Shown here in pieces: positions 36,101 through 46,876 of a stretch of DNA of 64,000 bases (positions are counted from its first letter, which is position 1; each line of letters starts with the position of its first letter). The stretch is taken from contig NC_134399.1 in the NCBI RefSeq assembly GCF_050003625.1, positions 222,078,975 through 222,142,974 of the forward strand, read 5' to 3'. Origin of the DNA: Haematobia irritans (Eukaryota > Arthropoda > Insecta > Diptera > Muscidae). The notes under the pieces are model-generated. The model worked only from the letters and a program-made list of their open reading frames with translations. It searched no databases and was not told the DNA's origin. The position numbers and the translations under genes are program-made.

Positions 36101-39100
36101 TTTATTGTAAAAATTAAATTAAAATTCGACACTATATGCTATTTTTTACCTACTTTTGCAATGTAACTTCTTTCGATAAACATATAAGGCAAAATCATTT
36201 ACTACCACTCCCTTGGATTTCTCCAAATTGCCTTTTTGCAATTTTAATGGTGAAAATCTCTCGAAACGATTTTATCTAACGCTTAAAAATTGAAAATTGA
36301 CTACGTTATGCCACACTCTGCGGGCACAATTGTTATCGTTTATTTCTCTTAATTTTTGTTAACAACAAAATTTCTCTTACACTTACAAACAAGCTCTTTT
36401 GTAGCACTTTTGTACAGTAAAAGGAGCCTAAATATTATAATACATACAAACAGCAGATGCAGCAACAATATTGTATAAAAACAAAGTTCTTTTTAAAAGC
36501 ATCGAAACACCACATAAAAAAATGTGATGAAATTTAGGTGGAATGAAAACATAAATAAAAAAGTCCAAAGAAATATGGAAGTACAATTTAGACCACCAAA
36601 CACACAATAGCAATATGGCCAATATCATAGACACTATTATATAAGATTCACATATACACACATATATATATACACCTTTAAACACTTACACATATTTACA
36701 TATAATATATACATAGATTAAACTCGATCAACCTCTATGAAATATTAGATGTTTTTTTTTTAAATTCTATTTTTCGGTTACCACCCAATAGGGGTCTTTT
36801 TGATTACGCTAATTTTGAATACTCTTCAAAATACCTACAGATTTTTTTGTCATGACTGTGTTGTTTTTTTAAATCTTGATTTATTTTTATAGAAAATCGT
36901 ATAAAATGGTATTTTTGTTTTTTGAACAACCTATTTAGCCACCCTCAGTCAAATCTGTAAAGACTATCACAATAAAATTCTCAAATTGGAAGATCAGAAA
37001 ATTGATATTGAATATGAGGTTGCCCGCAAGGACTTTGAGGCAAGATTTTATATTAATTTCTATACCATTTCTTTCTTAAGGCCAATATTTTTTTTCTGTA
37101 GATTTGTTAAATTAATTTTTTCCTAATATATTTTTTTCCAAAACAGTTTCGATTTAAAAATAAACTCTTAAAATATGTGTGTAGTTTTTTTCTTAAACCT
37201 TCAGCTGTAGTTAGTCAATAACCTCAAAAAAAAATATTTAAAGCTTTCACATAAGCTGTCCTAGTTAATGACTTTTTATTTAACCCAGACTATGTCTGCT
37301 CAATGAGCTTCTTTTTCTCTCTTTCTCTTTTAAACCAAAGAGGTCTTAATGAATTCGTTAAGAGCTGAAAAAAACTTAAAGCGAATTATAGCACCTCTTT
37401 TGCCATAGTAGATAATTTTTATTTCCATAATTTGTGCATTTTTTTTCTATATTTTTGTATTTTGCTTTCTTAAAGAAAATTTTTAGAAAATTAGATTCCA
37501 TTTTTTATTTAGTTTTGTACTTCCTTTCCCATAAACATAGTTTTTGATTTATTTTTCTAAAAAAAGGACTTGATTTTGTTGAATTCCCACCAAAATGCTG
37601 TAAATTTTTTTTTAAATTGTTTTTCTCATTATTAACGCTTTATTCTAGATTAAGAAACAAAGATTAACCGCATTTTTTTTTTGCTTTTTGTTATATAGAA
37701 GCTTAATGGATTTTTGACAAGCTTTTACTAAAGTTAAAAAAACAAATCTATTTGTATTTTTTTACAGAAACATTAATATTTATTATTTCCACGAATTGTG
37801 GAAATTAATCTAATGTTTCTGATTAAACTTTTTGTTTTTGAAAATTCCTTAGATAAAAGGAATTACCTTATAATTTTTATTTATCTTTTATGTTTTTTGC
37901 ACAAATTTATTATTTTACATCGTCACACCATTATAATTTCTCACAAGTCATTTTAAGAAAAGTGTTTTTTGTTTTATTAAGTAGCTCTGGGTTTAAAAAT
38001 TCCAATCGAAATTAAACAACTGTTATGAGAAACAGACATATGAGGTCAATATCGCTTTATTTTATTTCTATAAGCAGGGTATTTTCCAAAAAAAATTGAA
38101 ATCAGTTTTTTATGAGATTATTATCAATAAATCATTTATCATAATTTTTTTAATTAAAATTAGTCTAAGTTCTAAGGACAATATATAGTTCAAATATAAT
38201 ATTAGGTATAGGCAAAAGAAATACATTATTTTTCGAAAAGGTGGCTTTATTTATTTGTATTTTATGGTTTCAAAACTACAAGAACAAAATGTCATCTAGA
38301 AAAAAAAAAATAAATAAAAAACATACTTTAAAAAATTAGCAATGTGGTAGTTTAATAAATATATCTACAAAACCGATAATTTCTTTGACAACACGTTTTT
38401 TTTTATTATAAATTTATTCTATAATATTAATTTGCAAAAAAGACCTCCATTTTATTAAAAACAAAATTTCCATTAATCCTCTATATATATGTCTGGCACA
38501 GCCGAACTACAAACTGTATGCAAAGAATATTGGCAACGTCTTTTCAAATTGGAGGGTGATAAATTTGATTTAGAGCATATTCAGAAAGTCAAAGCACAAG
38601 AGGTAAATGAACCAAAATTTGGCAAAAAATCTATAAAAAAAAATTTGGTATTGTTTTCTTTTACTCTATATATTCTTATATAAATATATAACTATTTTTT
38701 TTTAATAATTTTGATTTTTCTAATATTGTAATAATTCTAAAACCAAACCGAAGAAAATGCAATGCCATTTTATTTTCTATTATCCCAGTTTAAAACCCCT
38801 AAAGAGAAAGTGTTAACTCCAAACAAAATATATAGGCATCAAATATTTATTAAAAAAAATTATATTCACACAAAAAATAAATTCCTAATTTTTAACAAAA
38901 TCTCTCAAAAAAATATATAAATTATCCAGAATTTTTTATTATTTTTTTCATGTATTTGAAAAAAAAAAACTTTTTTTAATACCGTTTTTATTTGTATGCC
39001 TACAATTTATTGATTGTATGTGTGCGTGCGTGCGTGTGTTATAAGCCTATTCTATAGTTTTGCCTAAAGATCCCTCCTTTTTCAGGAAACAGAAATGTTA

Positions 39101-42100
39101 AATTGGTGTTAATAGCCAACATTTTACACAAACTCCCAAAAACACAAAATAAAAAGCACTACAAATAAAAAAAAATCTTAGCGATTATTGCTAAGGATAT
39201 CACTTTCAAGACAAAAACATTGCATTCCTACACTCTAGAACACATAACAAAAATATTTTACTGTAAAAATTGAAATAATAAAATTCTTCAATCAAACAAA
39301 TCGATTTCAGGTGAATTAATAGAAATCTGCGAAGAATACCATGAACGTATTTACTATACCGAAAGTTCGAAATTCGATTTGGAATACGAAGTCAGAAAAA
39401 AAGATTGGGAGGTACTGCCACACGATATATTTTTGAGAAAGCTACGAAAAACCAATGTGTCCTTTAAAAAATGTCTAATCATTTTTTTTTTCATGTTATT
39501 TCTATGTTGCCGAATTATTATTTTTTTTTGTGTTATATTTTCTAAGTAAGGATACGAAATTTTCTAAAGAAAATTTGAAATTTGCGTTTCAAGGGCCACA
39601 ACAACAACAACAACAATACATTCACTTGTCACTCTACACAAAAAAATTCACTTCACTCAACTCGTTTTTTGTTGTTTTTATTGTTTTATTGTGATTTGTG
39701 TATATCATAACATTAGGGTATTCCGAAAAAAAACCAAACACAATTCATATATTGTTGTTATTTTTATTGAGTATATATGTAGTATCGTTTTTTTGTGAAA
39801 TTTATGTCAATTGTTCAAAAAAACCCTTGTTCGTTCGCATCCCATATTTTCACAGCTCAATTACAAAAGATTTGTCAAGAATATTTCGATCGTATGTATA
39901 CTTGCGAAGGCCAGAAATGGGATCTGGAATACGAAGTCAGGAAAAAAGACTGGGAGGTACAGCTATCAAAATAATTAGAAATTCTTCATCTAATAATAAC
40001 TTTGTATTACAATTTTGTTAACGTTCAATTTTTTATATATATTTATACATAAATTTTATACTTTTTTTTTCATAATTATGGAAATCATATATTATTTGGA
40101 TTTATTTTGTTCACACATACATTTTGGTTCAAATTATTAGTTTTTTTTTTTTTGATAATGTATTTTGGCGAAAAAGAAAATACTTAATTTTCCAACATAG
40201 AGAACTTTGCTTTATTTAATTGGTGAAGTAAATGTATTTTTTTCTAATTGAAATTATGCACATTGTTTTGAAAAGCTTCTACCACATTTTTTTAAACCAG
40301 TTCATACACAGAAAACATTTTCACGAATTTTTTTCCAATTAAAGTCTCAATTGAGTTTTAAAAAATATTCAATTAAAAGTTAAATTTATCCAACAAATTT
40401 TTTTATTGCAAGAAAAAATCAAACACAAAAATTAATTATATCCATTTTTTAATTGAATCAACTATTTTTTTAATTGACTTTCAATTTCTGTGATTGAAGA
40501 TATTTCAATTAAAAAAATTAATTGGATCAATTAATTTCGTAATTAAGTCAGCAAAATAAATGTTTTGTGTGTATAGTTATGATAGACTAGAAATTCCCCA
40601 TAGGTCATTTATATTACTTTTATACAGTGATATAACTATTACTCGATGATATTAAAATCATTATACATTTTTTTCAATATTTCTTCACATTTTTTTTATT
40701 AAAATTTTATATATAGAGATTTTATATATAAAGAATTTTTATATTTGTATACATTTAAAAATAGTTTTTATTCGAAAAGTCAAAGCTGTCAAAAATTATT
40801 TTTTATTAAAAGAAAAGTTTAAATTTTTTTAAGTTTAAATAAAATTTAAACAATAGAGCATGATATTACAGAAATTTTTCTCATGACTGCCACATACTGA
40901 CGCAGTTTCGCTTCACAGTTTCGTCCTCTTGTCTTTTTATTCTCTCTGGTACAAGTCGCGCCGATGTTGCCAGATTGTGTTTTGATAAAGTGACGCTTTT
41001 TCGATTCACAATAGCAATTTATTGTGACTAATTTATTGAAAAACATGAAATTCAAAGTGGTACAGTGTCATAAATAACACTAGCCAACAGTCGTTTTGTG
41101 AATTGGTTCTAGCATAATTTTTCTCATTGATTTTGACCTACTAAACACGAAAATGAGTTTTAAAAAATTTTCTGTCGGTCTTTTACCAAAATTATAAGTC
41201 CGCTATTTGTTGTTAGATTTTGTTAAGTAAGGGCTTATTTTCTTTGTAAAAATTTCAGCTATACGTAAAAAACAAAAATTGCTGTTAGCATCGTGTTTTA
41301 TATTTTATATGAATTTTTATATGGTTTTTTCTGCCACATTCTTACTAAAAAAACGCCGTTTTTTATAGGTCAAAGAAGACGAAAGATATGCTCAAAATTG
41401 TAAGTGTACCTCCAAAAATTAAAAAAAAGTTCAAAAATTTGTATCTCGAAAACCAATCGACAGAAAATTTTTTAAAAACTCATTATCGTGTTTAGTAGGT
41501 CAAAATCAATGGGAAAAAGTATGCTAGAAACAAATAACAGAGACAATTTTGTTATTTGTGACCTAGTGTAATCGCAGCAGTAAATATTTATTACTATTTG
41601 AGCAGTTCATACATTAAAAATGCAAGATTTCACTTTTTCTCTGTGATTGTTTTTAAACAGCTGATGACAGTGTTGCTTATTTTTGGGTATACGAGTACTC
41701 TGTACTTCTTTAAACGAGTACTCTATTTTCTTTTAGTCCTCCACGGCTTAGGGTATCCAGTGCTAAAAGAAAACAGCCCTAATGTTAATTTTCTCTAATT
41801 TTGGGCATTTTTTTTTTTTTTTTTTGTAAGAGTCATTAGTAAGTGTAATTTTCTCTTCATACATATTTGTTTCTCTTATACATTACCTCTCACAACTACA
41901 AAGAATCCATATGAGTTTCTCTCTTCAAATTTTTCCTTACTATACATGAATATGGGGAATTTTGTCAGACATGTCAATTTCAATGATATTAGTGCATAAA
42001 ATCGATTTGTTCATTTAATTAATGTTGGATAATAATGTATGTTTTTTTTTTCTTTTCCATATTCCATATACATTATGATGTGATGTGACATTTTATATAA

Positions 42101-45100
42101 TGTATCAATAATGTTTTGTGTTTTTATTTGTTTTCATATCAACAAAAAAATATATATGTTAAAAAAAAATTTTATCAATGCTAATACAACAACAACATAA
42201 ATAACTCCACTCAAAAAAGTAGCACTCTGTAAATCATGATCATAACAAATGAATGCAAAAAAGAAAATACCAATAATCGAAAGATAAACGAAGTAACACC
42301 AGAGCTCTCCAAGCTTGTAATTAAAAAAAAATATATATATATTTAATTTTTACCCCTTATAGGGTAAAATAATTTCTGAAACTATATTCAAAATTCTTTT
42401 CCGCCAGCACCCACCACCACCACCAACCATTATGATCCATTTTTGTTTTTATGTTCTCGTTTTCTTTTCTTTTTTTTTTGCACAAACAGAAATCTGTTAT
42501 AAAAGATTTTAATTTCTATCATTTAGAACATGCATACATAGAGAAAATTTACATTTAAAGCTAAAAAATATAAATATAAAAAAACGAGTGTCATCAAATC
42601 AATGCAACAGTATGGCTCATATGTAATTTGTAGTCAAATGAAAAAAAAAAACATTATTGTAATTTAATTTAATATCTATGTGTGTTTTTTGTTTGTGCGT
42701 GTTTCCTCTTTTGTTTGTAACAACAACAAAAATGCTCCTCCAAAGCTCCTTAAAAATTTTTGGCCGTTATATTAAGCAACACTCTATTCTACTATCTAAG
42801 TCCCAATTTCAGTCTATAAAAACAGCTATCCTAGAACCCAGGAAATCCTTAACTCAAAATAACTAAACTTACAGTTAGCTACCATTGATGCAGTGGAAAC
42901 TGTGTTGCAAATGTTTAATTCTAGATAAAGAAGAATAAATTAAAACAAAAAACACAAACAAATAAAAACACAATACATTAAATTTTATTAAAGGAAAATG
43001 TTAAGCATCAATCAAACGTACCACCAGTTATCTAAGGACAAAATTTAGGTTTAATTAGAAATACCTGGGAATTTTTTAAGAAAATGAGTTTTTTTTATAA
43101 AATATCTACTTTAAAAAATATATATTCCTTTTCTCTCTCTCTCTATGCGATTGTTAGTTTGTGTGCCATACTGTGTGCAGTACCTCGTTTTTTTTGTAAA
43201 CAAATTCACCATTGTTCACGAATATTTTGTATGAGTTTTGTTTTTGTTTCGTATCACTTTGTTTCACCATTTTCGTAAATTTTGTTCTGTGATTTTCACA
43301 CTATCAATTGTCACAACGTTCTTTACGTTTCACGTTTTTATGTAAAATATTTAAGAATTTTAAACTAAATATCGAAATGTTATGCTGTTCTAAGTAAGAA
43401 ACACCCATTAATAAGACAAACAAAAATAAAAAAAAAAATTGTATATAGATGAATCCATTGAAAATAACAATGAAATTAAAACCACGAAAAAAACATAATA
43501 GTAATCAAAATTTTGCACTAATCTTTAGAAATTTTAAAAGCTATATATAGAATGTGTACTTATATGTATTGAAAACTAATAATCTTTTCTGTCAAACTGT
43601 ATCTAAGCTTAAAGTATGCTTAAAATGCTGTCTAGTAGCTTTGAAAAAGTAATGCATGCTTTAACAAATTTCTATGGCTTATTTGTAGATTTATTAAAGT
43701 AAATTTTGTTATTAATGAATATTTTTTGTTACATTATTTTCAATATAGATCAACGATCTCAATGCCCAAGTTAACGATCTTCGTGGCAAATTGTAAGTAT
43801 TCATATTATCTCATATTTTTTTTAAATTCAAAATTGTTAATTCTATGCTATTTTGTTATATCATTACAGCGTTAAGCCCGCTTTGAAGAAGGTTTCCAAG
43901 TACGAAAACAAATTCGCCAAGCTCCAAAAGAAGGCTGCCGAATTCAACTTCCGTAATCAACTTAAGGTTGTTAAGAAGAAGGAATTCACATTGGAAGAGG
44001 AAGAGAAGGAGGTAAGTTTTTGCATTTTGATCCATATCCAAGAAAATGAAACATACATAAAGAGACTTTATAAATACTAAATACAATAGCACACGTTTTA
44101 GCTGAATCAATAAGAACAGGACAACATTAATCACAAAATTTATATATAGGATCAATTTACCGAAATGTTTTGCTAGTTATCAAAGCTGAAATAGAAATAT
44201 TCTCTTTCTAATCATAACTACAACAAAAGACTTAAGACACAAGTATCAAGATTATCATTAAAGACTTAAGACACAAGCTTTATTTGAGAGAGGTTATATT
44301 GTAATCACGTATGCGGCTTAACTGTTTTGCTTCTCATGCCTCTCTTTTAGTATTAGAGTTTGAAAAGAAGACTTAAGACATATACATGGCATTTAGAAAG
44401 CTCTCTTGTAACGGACAAACACTACACCCTAGGGAAAAAAAAGAATTAAGACAAATAAAATTCCCCGTTTGTTATACAATATTTTTTTTTAAAGCGTATA
44501 CATTCGAATTTATGACAAGCGTTTTAACGATTGTATTTAATCGTTTCTATAGGATTTTTAAAACATATTTTAGTGCCTATATAAATAAATCTTTGTTTGT
44601 TTGAAATTTCGTTCCTCAGGAAAAGAACTATTGATCATAGAAAATGACTAAACCACAAAAACAATTAAATTGATTTGTAAAATTGTGAGCAAGAATTTAT
44701 TGTAGGATATGTCTCCAATAAGACCAAGAAACCCATACTAATGTTAATAGATAATTCCAAACAATTAGGATTATTTTTAAATTGATAAATAAAATTTCAC
44801 ATTACCCATTTTACAAAAAAATATATATCCATTTCTTACTTCCATTGACATACTAATGCCTCTTATTATTATTATTACTTTCTTTACCCATAGAAAAAGA
44901 TTAAAGATAATACACTAAAAGCCAAAAAGTGTAAGATATAATGAAAAATAAGTGTAATATGTGTGCAATTGAGTCCTCGTTTTGTATTATCACGAATAAA
45001 AAAAAATATGTCACATAATTCAATAGATATAGAATTGAATCAATTAGATTTCACTTTATGTTGTAGAAAACAAAGTACAACTATGCACAAACTATATGAC

Positions 45101-45391
45101 TAAGAGCACTCCCCCTTTCCCCAACCCACTCACAAGAAAAGATATTAGAAAATTGTCTCCTCTTTAGAATTCACTTTGTAGAGATTCATGTTTTTGTTTG
45201 TTGGAATTTCTTCTGTTACAGAAATTGTATTTCTATGAAATTTATGTCTTTTAATTGTTTTCCGTCTTCATGTCTTTCCTATTCCGTCATATTAATATAA
45301 TCACTGTGTCCATTTGCAGAAGAAACCCGACTGGTCCAAGGGCAAACCTGGTGATGCTAAGGTAAAGGAGGAAGCTGAAGTTGAAGCCTAA
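33134..45391 (+). CDS. wupA: troponin I (held-up), multi-exon gene
   Basis: Inhibitory subunit of the thin-filament troponin complex. It blocks actin-myosin interaction until Ca2+ binds troponin C. The light form joins 33134-33148, 34717-34845, 34924-35047, one of five exon 6 copies, 43749-43792, 43870-44011 and 45320-45391, giving 208 codons plus stop, the size of the Drosophila light isoform. All phases close and all junctions have AG acceptors and GT donors except one GC donor. Diagnostic stretches are [62 protein letters not shown] (actin/TnC-binding inhibitory region) and [14 protein letters not shown]. The ATG has the context ACACCATGG. Optional exon 3 adds 71 Ala/Pro-rich residues. Muscle-specific control is likely through the MEF2 sites upstream and in intron 1. 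Confidence 0.97.
33245..33372 (+). repeat. ~73-bp tandem duplication in wupA intron 2
   Basis: CAGCTTGTTTGCCCTT followed by AAATATTTTTCTTA occurs at 33246 and 33319. It lies just after exon 2. Confidence 0.8.
33653..33851. mobile_element. MITE in wupA intron 2, TA-flanked, 199 bp
   Basis: Starts CACCCAAAGAAAACATACTT and ends GTGTTCTTTCATTG, with TA on both sides (33651-33652, 33852-33853). Internal boxes AACGAAATTTTAGA/TCTAAAATTTCGTT are inverted. A related relic is at 44425-44640. Confidence 0.65.
34318..34530 (+). CDS. wupA: wupA exon 3, alternative Ala/Pro-rich segment (heavy isoform)
   Basis: Acceptor TTTTTTAG|AAAAAA, donor GATGAG|GTATCC. There are 213 nt or 71 codons, phase 0 at both ends, so the exon can be skipped freely. 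The product is almost only Ala, Pro, Gly and a few Lys (starts KKAAAPAP, ends AKNGKVDE). Drosophila exon 3 codes for a similar extension present in the heavy TnI of flight muscle. The weak donor agrees with regulated inclusion. Other open frames over the same bases are artefacts of GC-rich trinucleotide runs. Confidence 0.85.
34717..34845 (+). CDS. wupA: wupA exon 4
   Basis: Acceptor ATATTTAG, donor AGG|GTAAGT. 43 codons from [16 protein letters not shown] to [10 protein letters not shown]; basic helix that binds troponin C. Confidence 0.95.
34924..35047 (+). CDS. wupA: wupA exon 5
   Basis: Starts [20 protein letters not shown] and ends [11 protein letters not shown] plus one base (G) of a split codon. 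Donor GTATGT. The single-base overhang is completed by the first two bases of each exon 6 variant. Confidence 0.95.
35424..35524 (+). CDS. wupA: wupA exon 6, variant 1
   Basis: Acceptor CTACAG, donor GAG|GTACAC, 101 nt. With the G of exon 5 it encodes [18 protein letters not shown] then [16 protein letters not shown]. It is part of the coiled-coil arm that contacts troponin T. It shares the CK.YH..I..LE pattern with variant 2. Confidence 0.9.
36939..37039 (+). CDS. wupA: wupA exon 6, variant 2 (GC donor)
   Basis: Acceptor ATTTAG, 101 nt, encodes [18 protein letters not shown] then [16 protein letters not shown]. The coding frame ends in GAG and is followed by GCAAGA, a GC-AG-type donor. No GT lies at the required phase nearby. 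Confidence 0.9.
38502..38602 (+). CDS. wupA: wupA exon 6, variant 3
   Basis: Acceptor GGCACAG, donor GAG|GTAAAT, 101 nt, encodes [18 protein letters not shown] then [16 protein letters not shown]. Its C-terminal half is the most divergent of the five (HIQKVKAQE instead of YEV.RKD.E). Confidence 0.9.
39311..39411 (+). CDS. wupA: wupA exon 6, variant 4
   Basis: Acceptor TTTCAG, donor GAG|GTACTG, 101 nt, encodes [18 protein letters not shown] then [16 protein letters not shown]. Confidence 0.92.
39856..39956 (+). CDS. wupA: wupA exon 6, variant 5
   Basis: Acceptor TTCACAG, donor GAG|GTACAG, 101 nt, encodes [18 protein letters not shown] then [16 protein letters not shown]. It is closest to variant 4 (identical [10 protein letters not shown] end) and lies only 445 bp after it, so the two probably arose by a local duplication. 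Confidence 0.92.
40307..40571. mobile_element. MITE in wupA intron after exon 6 cluster, 265 bp
   Basis: Ends CACAGAAAACATTT and AAATGTTTTGTGTG, TA at 40305-40306 and 40572-40573. The interior is AATTAA-rich. A second copy lies at 53332-53611 inside another transposon. Confidence 0.75.
41063..41568. mobile_element. MITE with long (~120 bp) inverted arms in wupA intron, 506 bp
   Basis: CATTGATTTTGACCTACTAA (~41127) and its inverse TTAGTAGGTCAAAATCAATG (~41490) are parts of arms extending to CAGTGTCATAAATAAC and GTTATTTGTGACCTAGTG at the ends. TA flanks at 41061-41062 and 41569-41570. Transcribed, it would fold into a long hairpin. Confidence 0.8.
43749..43792 (+). CDS. wupA: wupA exon 7
   Basis: 44 nt; [14 protein letters not shown] plus two bases. 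Acceptor AATATAG, donor GTAAGT. Very short exon after a 3.8-kb intron holding two MITEs. Confidence 0.95.
43870..44011 (+). CDS. wupA: wupA exon 8
   Basis: 142 nt; completes F, then [18 protein letters not shown] ... TLEEEEKE. Acceptor TTACAG, donor GTAAGT. Contains the inhibitory/actin-binding region and ends in phase 0. Confidence 0.96.
44425..44640. mobile_element. MITE relic in wupA intron 8
   Basis: TA then CACCCTAGGGAAAAAAAAG at the left, and GAAATTTCGTTCCTCAGGAA towards the right; related to the copy at 33653. Also shares TATGACAAGCG with 13.3 kb. Confidence 0.45.
44894..44941 (+). CDS. wupA: candidate alternative terminal exon of wupA
   Basis: After a good acceptor (CTTTACCCATAG) comes an in-phase frame [15 protein letters not shown] and stop TAA (44939-44941). 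AATAAA follows 54 bp later (44995-45000). Joined to exon 8 it would replace the usual C-terminus with 15 basic residues. The first two lysines match those of the standard exon. No such isoform is known to me; the call rests on acceptor, phase, stop and poly(A) signal only. Confidence 0.35.
   Translation, partial: KKIKDNTLKAKKCKI
45320..45391 (+). CDS. wupA: wupA last coding exon (standard C-terminus)
   Basis: Acceptor TTTGCAG. Encodes [20 protein letters not shown] and VEA, stop TAA at 45389-45391. An internal GATGCTAAG|GTAAAG (donor at 45362) allows splicing to 45948. Poly(A) signal AATAAA at 45438-45443. Confidence 0.95.
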   Translation, partial: KKPDWSKGKPGDAKVKEEAEVEA

Positions 45392-45437
45392 GTGTTCCCG
45401 ATTTATACTATTATGACCGTATCCCGCCCTAATTTTA

Positions 45438-45443
45438 AATAAA
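45438..45443 (+). promoter_or_regulatory. wupA: poly(A) signal of wupA
   Basis: AATAAA 47 bp after the standard stop codon. Confidence 0.7.
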
Positions 45444-45947
45444 TCATTTATAACTTTTTTTTCAACCAATGTACATCTAAATTTTATGAAAAAGAAAAAA
45501 ACAGAAAACATAAAAAAACCATAAACACATCTTTATTTCTAAATTTATAAAAATACATAAGAAAACATACAAACATGTGGCATATAATTTGTTTTTATAA
45601 ATTTAAAAATGTGATATGATAAGCACGAATACAAAACAAAAAAATCCTTAAATGGCACGGAAGCAACATTTTTATTAATTTTCAGCCACCCATAGCACGG
45701 AATTCCCATTTATGAAGTCAAAATCAAATATATAAACACGTTAGGAAAACTGAATACAAATTTTGTTATTCTTGCAAATTCTGTTATCCCTGCCAGCACA
45801 ACCTTTGCACAACAAAGCTTGGTTTGACCTTGTAAATATTCACTATTTAGCACTGGAAAGACTTACAAATTCCTATCATTTTTTGTTCTTAATCGATATG
45901 TAAATAATTGGAATTTTTGTATTTTTCCATAACCATTATGTTTATAG

Positions 45948-45980
45948 GAACATGCTCCAGAGACACCAGCTCCAGCTTAA
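45948..45980 (+). CDS. wupA: candidate second alternative C-terminal exon of wupA
   Basis: Acceptor TTTATAG, then in-phase EHAPETPAPA and stop TAA (45978-45980). Joined to the internal donor at 45361 it gives ...GDAK-EHAPETPAPA, a Pro/Ala-rich tail in keeping with exon 3 composition. Confidence 0.5.
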   Translation, partial: EHAPETPAPA

Positions 45981-46146
45981 AATATACCGTATATCTTCAA
46001 ACACACATAAAATGTTCAATTTTTATTTATAAAATTTTTGTTTCATTCAGAATTATATTTTATTAATCTTATTGTGTTTATTATTTTTAAAGGAAATTTA
46101 TAAATTAATAAAAAAAAATACAAAAACTTAAGTACAATCATACTCT

Positions 46147-46548
46147 TTGGTCTTAATTGTCAATGAGAAATTATTTAGGTCCGAAATGAATAAATGGGAA
46201 TACGATCTAATTCAATCAGAGTTGGAATTTTTGGGCATTTTTATTATTCACATCAATTTAAATTTATTTTATTGGATGTTTTTCTATAAAAACAATATAG
46301 CAAAAATGTTGTATATTTGGAATCCCTACGGATTGTGTTTTAAATATTATTCATACAAAATGAAGCATAACTTCAGGCGCGTGTTTATATTCAAAATTGA
46401 CAAAAGCAGCTTGATCGATATGCAAAAACGACGTCTATTGACGTTTGGCGGCAACAACATGTGGAAACGTAAATTGGCAAGGCTTCGTGTATATTTGTTG
46501 TATACTTTCAGGCTGGATCAATTATATGTTGGGAATTATCATTTGTGA
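46147..46548 (+). CDS. unrecognised ORF, ~130 codons
   Basis: An open stretch (first ATG 46186) sits between wupA and the LINE. It has a hydrophobic, aromatic-rich N-terminal half (NLFYWMFFY) and a basic C-terminal half (MQKRRLLTFGG, MWKRKLARLR). I know no homologue. The length is unusual for AT-rich DNA, but there is no splice, promoter or poly(A) evidence. It could be a transposon relic or chance. Confidence 0.2.
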   Translation: MVLIVNEKLFRSEMNKWEYDLIQSELEFLGIFIIHINLNLFYWMFFYKNNIAKMLYIWNPYGLCFKYYSYKMKHNFRRVFIFKIDKSSLIDMQKRRLLTFGGNNMWKRKLARLRVYLLYTFRLDQLYVGNYHL

Positions 46549-46764
46549 GGGGTTTAACTATTAGCCAACTCCCTCATTCCATGGTATCACCGAATGGTAA
46601 TTAACTAACCCCCTTATGGTAACTAACCCCACCATTCCATGTTATAAATTATTCCAAGACTTGAGTGAAAAGGCAATTTAGAATTGCATTCTAAGCTAAT
46701 GTTGCACAAAATATGAAAGAACAGTTTTTTAAGTCGTAATTAATTTGTACGTCAAATACGTTAA

Positions 46765-46826
46765 GGTAAGTATTATGTTCAGTTTTCAAGCTGAAAATCA
46801 GCTTGTTTTCATGGTTACTTTTTGAA
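46765..46826 (+). mobile_element. single terminus of the MITE family seen at 1988-2230
   Basis: AAGGTAAGTATTATGTTCAG and the following CATGGTTACTTTTT match the left arm at 1988. The other half is missing, cut off where the LINE 3' tail begins. Confidence 0.5.
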
Positions 46827-46876
46827 TCAATTATTTATTTATTTATGTCTATGGGCATTGACCCTTACAGACTTGC

